A DNA stretch of 5,956 nt from Methanobacteriota archaeon (lineage in GTDB: Archaea > Hydrothermarchaeota > Hydrothermarchaeia > Hydrothermarchaeales > JACQPM01), in the NCBI GenBank assembly GCA_016207475.1, contig JACQPM010000042.1, forward strand, positions 1 through 5,956, written 5' to 3'. The notes under the pieces are model-generated. The model was not told where the DNA came from. It saw only the letters and a list, made by a program, of their open reading frames with translations, and made no database searches. The translations under genes and the position numbers were made by a program. Of the stretch, positions 3,880 through 5,956 are shown in pieces (positions within the stretch are counted from its first letter, which is position 1; every line of letters begins with the position of its first letter).

Positions 3880-5718
3880 ATGGAGAAGATCATAGGCATA
3901 GACCTGGGCACGAGCAACTCGGCGGCAGCGGCGATGCTGGGCGGGAAGCCCACCGTCATCCCCAGCGCCGAGGGGACCACGGCCTACGGCAAGGCATTCC
4001 CGTCTTACGTGGCCTTTACCAAGGAAGGGCAGATGCTCGTGGGCGAACCGGCCCGGAGGCAGACCGTCTCCAACCCCGAGGGGACTATCATGGCCGCCAA
4101 GAGGAAGATGGGGACGACCCACAAGTTCAAGGTCTTCGGCAAGGAGTACACGCCCCAGGAGATCTCGGCCTTCATCCTCCAGAAGATAAAGAGGGATGCC
4201 GAGGCCTTCCTCGGCGAGCCGGTGAAGAAGGCGGTGATAACGGTCCCGGCCTATTTCAACGACAACCAGCGCCAGGCTACGAAGGACGCTGGGGAGATCG
4301 CGGGGCTCGAGGTCGTGAGGATAATCAACGAGCCCACCGCCGCCTCCCTGGCATACGGCCTGGACAAGGCAGGGAAAGAGCAGACTATCATGGTCTTCGA
4401 CCTGGGCGGGGGGACCCTCGACGTGACCATAATGGAGTTCGGGGAAGGGGTCTTCGAGGTCAAGGCGACCGCCGGCGACACCCAGCTCGGGGGCACGGAC
4501 ATGGACGCCGCCCTCGTGGACTACATCGCGGGGGAGTTCAAGAGGGATACCGGTATAGACCTGAGGAACGACAGGGTGGCCCAGCAGAGGCTGCGGGAGG
4601 CGGCAGAGAAGGCCAAGATAGAGCTCTCCACCGTGGCCACGACCGATATAAACCTCCCCTTCATCACCGCTGATGCTTCGGGGCCGAAGCACCTGACCAT
4701 GACCCTGACCAGGTCGAAGCTCGATGAGATCGTGCGACCGGTTGTGGAGAGGTGCGACGGGCCCATGCGCCAGGCCATCGCCGATGCGGAGATGCAGCCC
4801 AGCGAGATCGACAAGATAATAATGGTGGGAGGCCCCACCAGGATGCCCATCGTCCAGGAGTACGTCCGCAAGTTCGTGGGAAAGGAGCCGGAGAGAGGGA
4901 TAGACCCTATGGAGTGCGTGGCCGTGGGGGCCGCCATCCAGGGCGGGGTCCTGGCAGGGGAGGTGAAGGACATCCTCCTGCTGGACGTCACCCCCCTCTC
5001 GCTGGGGATCGAGACCCTGGGCGGCGTATTCACCAAGCTGATCGAGCGGAATACGACGATACCGACGAAGAAGTCCCAGGTCTTCACCACCGCGGCCGAC
5101 TTCCAGACCTCCGTCGAGATCCACGTCCTCCAGGGAGAGAGGCCCATGGCCGCGGACAACGTCTCCCTGGGGAGGTTCAGCCTCGTCGGTATTCCGCCAG
5201 CCCCGAGGGGGGTGCCGCAGATCGAGGTGACCTTCGACATAGACGCCAACGGCATCCTGAACGTCGCCGCCAAGGACCTCGGCACCGGCAAGGAGCAGAA
5301 GATCACCATAACGGCCCCCCACAAGCTCGCCAAGGAGGAGATCGAGAAGAAGGTGAAGGAGGCCGAGAGTTACGCGGAGGAGGACCGGAGGAGGAGGGAG
5401 GAGGCGGAGCTGAGGAACGAGGCCGACTCCCTGGTCTATACCACAGAGAAGACCCTGGGGGAGCTGAAGGAGAAGGTCCCCCAGGATGTCACGGAGAGGG
5501 CCGAGAAGGCGGCCAAGGCCGTGAAAGAGGCCCAGGGAGGGAAGGACATAGCCGCCCTGAAGGCCAGGGTGGAGGAGCTCAGGAAGGTCCTCCAGGAGGT
5601 CGGCGCCGCGGTCTACCAGAAGACCCAGGCCCAGCCTGGCCCCGGCGGGACCCAGCAGGAGGGAGGGGACAAGGTCTTCGACGCCGAGTACAAGGTGGTG
5701 GACGACAAGAAGAAATAA
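3880..5718 (+). CDS. dnaK: DnaK, bacterial-type Hsp70 chaperone
   Basis: ATP-driven cytosolic chaperone that binds unfolded hydrophobic segments, with DnaJ delivering clients and stimulating hydrolysis and GrpE exchanging nucleotide. All 612 residues are present. The ATPase domain (about 1-360) shows IGIDLGTSNS at 5-14, PAYFND at 123-128, the hinge NEPTAASLAYG at 150-160, DLGGGTLDVT at 174-183 and VGGPTRMP at 316-323. The interdomain linker DILLLDV is at 364-370, the substrate-binding beta domain spans about 371-480, and the helical lid about 483-580. A short Gly/Gln/Pro-rich tail leads to DAEYKVV (601-607), like the acidic C-terminal motif of bacterial DnaK. The protein lacks the roughly 25-residue ATPase-domain insertion of proteobacterial DnaK, so it is of the shorter type found in Gram-positive bacteria and archaea. 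Archaeal DnaK is generally attributed to transfer from bacteria. It carries TTAYGKAFPSY at 33-43, as I recall from Thermoplasma relatives. Confidence 0.99.
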   Translation: MEKIIGIDLGTSNSAAAAMLGGKPTVIPSAEGTTAYGKAFPSYVAFTKEGQMLVGEPARRQTVSNPEGTIMAAKRKMGTTHKFKVFGKEYTPQEISAFILQKIKRDAEAFLGEPVKKAVITVPAYFNDNQRQATKDAGEIAGLEVVRIINEPTAASLAYGLDKAGKEQTIMVFDLGGGTLDVTIMEFGEGVFEVKATAGDTQLGGTDMDAALVDYIAGEFKRDTGIDLRNDRVAQQRLREAAEKAKIELSTVATTDINLPFITADASGPKHLTMTLTRSKLDEIVRPVVERCDGPMRQAIADAEMQPSEIDKIIMVGGPTRMPIVQEYVRKFVGKEPERGIDPMECVAVGAAIQGGVLAGEVKDILLLDVTPLSLGIETLGGVFTKLIERNTTIPTKKSQVFTTAADFQTSVEIHVLQGERPMAADNVSLGRFSLVGIPPAPRGVPQIEVTFDIDANGILNVAAKDLGTGKEQKITITAPHKLAKEEIEKKVKEAESYAEEDRRRREEAELRNEADSLVYTTEKTLGELKEKVPQDVTERAEKAAKAVKEAQGGKDIAALKARVEELRKVLQEVGAAVYQKTQAQPGPGGTQQEGGDKVFDAEYKVVDDKKK

Positions 5719-5744
5719 AAGCCTAAGACCAGATATCGGTGCGT

Positions 5745-5956
5745 ATGCCGGCAGAGAAGCGCGACTACTATGAGGTCCTGGGGGTACCGAAAGGGGCCAG
5801 CAAGGAGGAGGTAAAGAAGGCCTACCGGCGGCTGGCCAAGAAGTATCATCCCGACAAGATGCCCCCGGAGAGGAAGAAGGAGGCGGAGGAAAGGTTCAAG
5901 GTGCTCTCCGAGGCCTACGGTGTCCTCTCAGACGACCAGAAGCGGAAGGTCTATGA
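5745..5956 (+). CDS. dnaJ: DnaJ (Hsp40), N-terminal J-domain, 3' end outside window
   Basis: Cochaperone that brings substrates to DnaK and triggers its ATPase. The 70 visible codons are a complete J-domain: RDYYEVLGV (6-14), helix II KKAYRRLAKKYHPDK with the essential HPD at 35-37, and helix III RFKVLSEAYGVLSDDQKRKVY at 50-70. After about one more residue a Gly/Phe-rich linker and zinc-binding CxxCxGxG repeats would be expected if it is a type I DnaJ, but these lie beyond the window. The position just after dnaK (26-bp gap) makes it the operon DnaJ rather than another J-protein. The ATG at 5745 has only a weak ribosome-binding site (GGTG at 5738-5741). No separate promoter is visible, so co-transcription with dnaK is likely. 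Confidence 0.95.
   Translation, partial: MPAEKRDYYEVLGVPKGASKEEVKKAYRRLAKKYHPDKMPPERKKEAEERFKVLSEAYGVLSDDQKRKVY

Noticed and set aside
3841..5322. Open frame of 493 codons on the minus strand opposite dnaK
   Set aside because: Long antisense frames opposite dnaK are a known by-product of its codon bias in GC-rich DNA. The translation is low-complexity (rich in G, L, H, D, R) and matches no family, while dnaK on the plus strand is unambiguous.
4752..5726. Open frame of 324 codons on the plus strand overlapping dnaK in another frame
   Set aside because: The product is a Gly/Arg/Glu-rich low-complexity string, a frame shadow of dnaK with no start signal.

Overview
The window reads as chromosomal DNA from a euryarchaeal-type archaeon, most likely Thermoplasmatota (Thermoplasma / Methanomassiliicoccales relatives). 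The GC content is high and arginine is mostly AGG/AGA. Recognisable TATA boxes sit 28-37 bp upstream of several starts. The regulators belong to archaeal families, and the DnaK closely resembles, from memory, the Thermoplasma form of the bacterial-type Hsp70. This placement is inference; no marker gene such as rRNA is present.

Left part, minus strand (bases 1-2326, read right to left): a SufR-like winged-helix regulator with an Fe-S type cysteine set; a Cas4/RecB-like PD-(D/E)XK nuclease with four cluster-type cysteines and an unusual two-helix membrane segment inside the domain; a small ArsR-type regulator resembling the SurR/COG1777 family; and a thioredoxin (WCHPC) cut by the window edge. 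The shared theme is thiols and Fe-S clusters, so this may be a small redox-linked locus. No CRISPR repeats, cas1 or cas2 are visible, so the Cas4-like protein stands alone here.

Middle (2388-3227, minus strand): dapF, diaminopimelate epimerase of lysine biosynthesis. It has its own TATA box in the 186-bp divergent region shared with the chaperone operon.

Right part, plus strand (3414-5956): grpE - dnaK - dnaJ, the complete bacterial-type Hsp70 set, with dnaJ truncated by the window end. grpE and dnaK are separated by one base, with the dnaK ribosome-binding site lying inside the end of grpE. The grpE upstream region has an AT-rich palindromic TATA region flanked by two copies of TTACCTT, a plausible heat-shock control site.

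The main points for a second look are the membrane-inserted Cas4-like nuclease next to a SufR-like Fe-S regulator, the SurR-like regulator beside thioredoxin with only one cysteine of the redox pair, and several palindromes at promoters and starts. No intergenic stretch exceeds 300 bases; the longest is 3228-3413.
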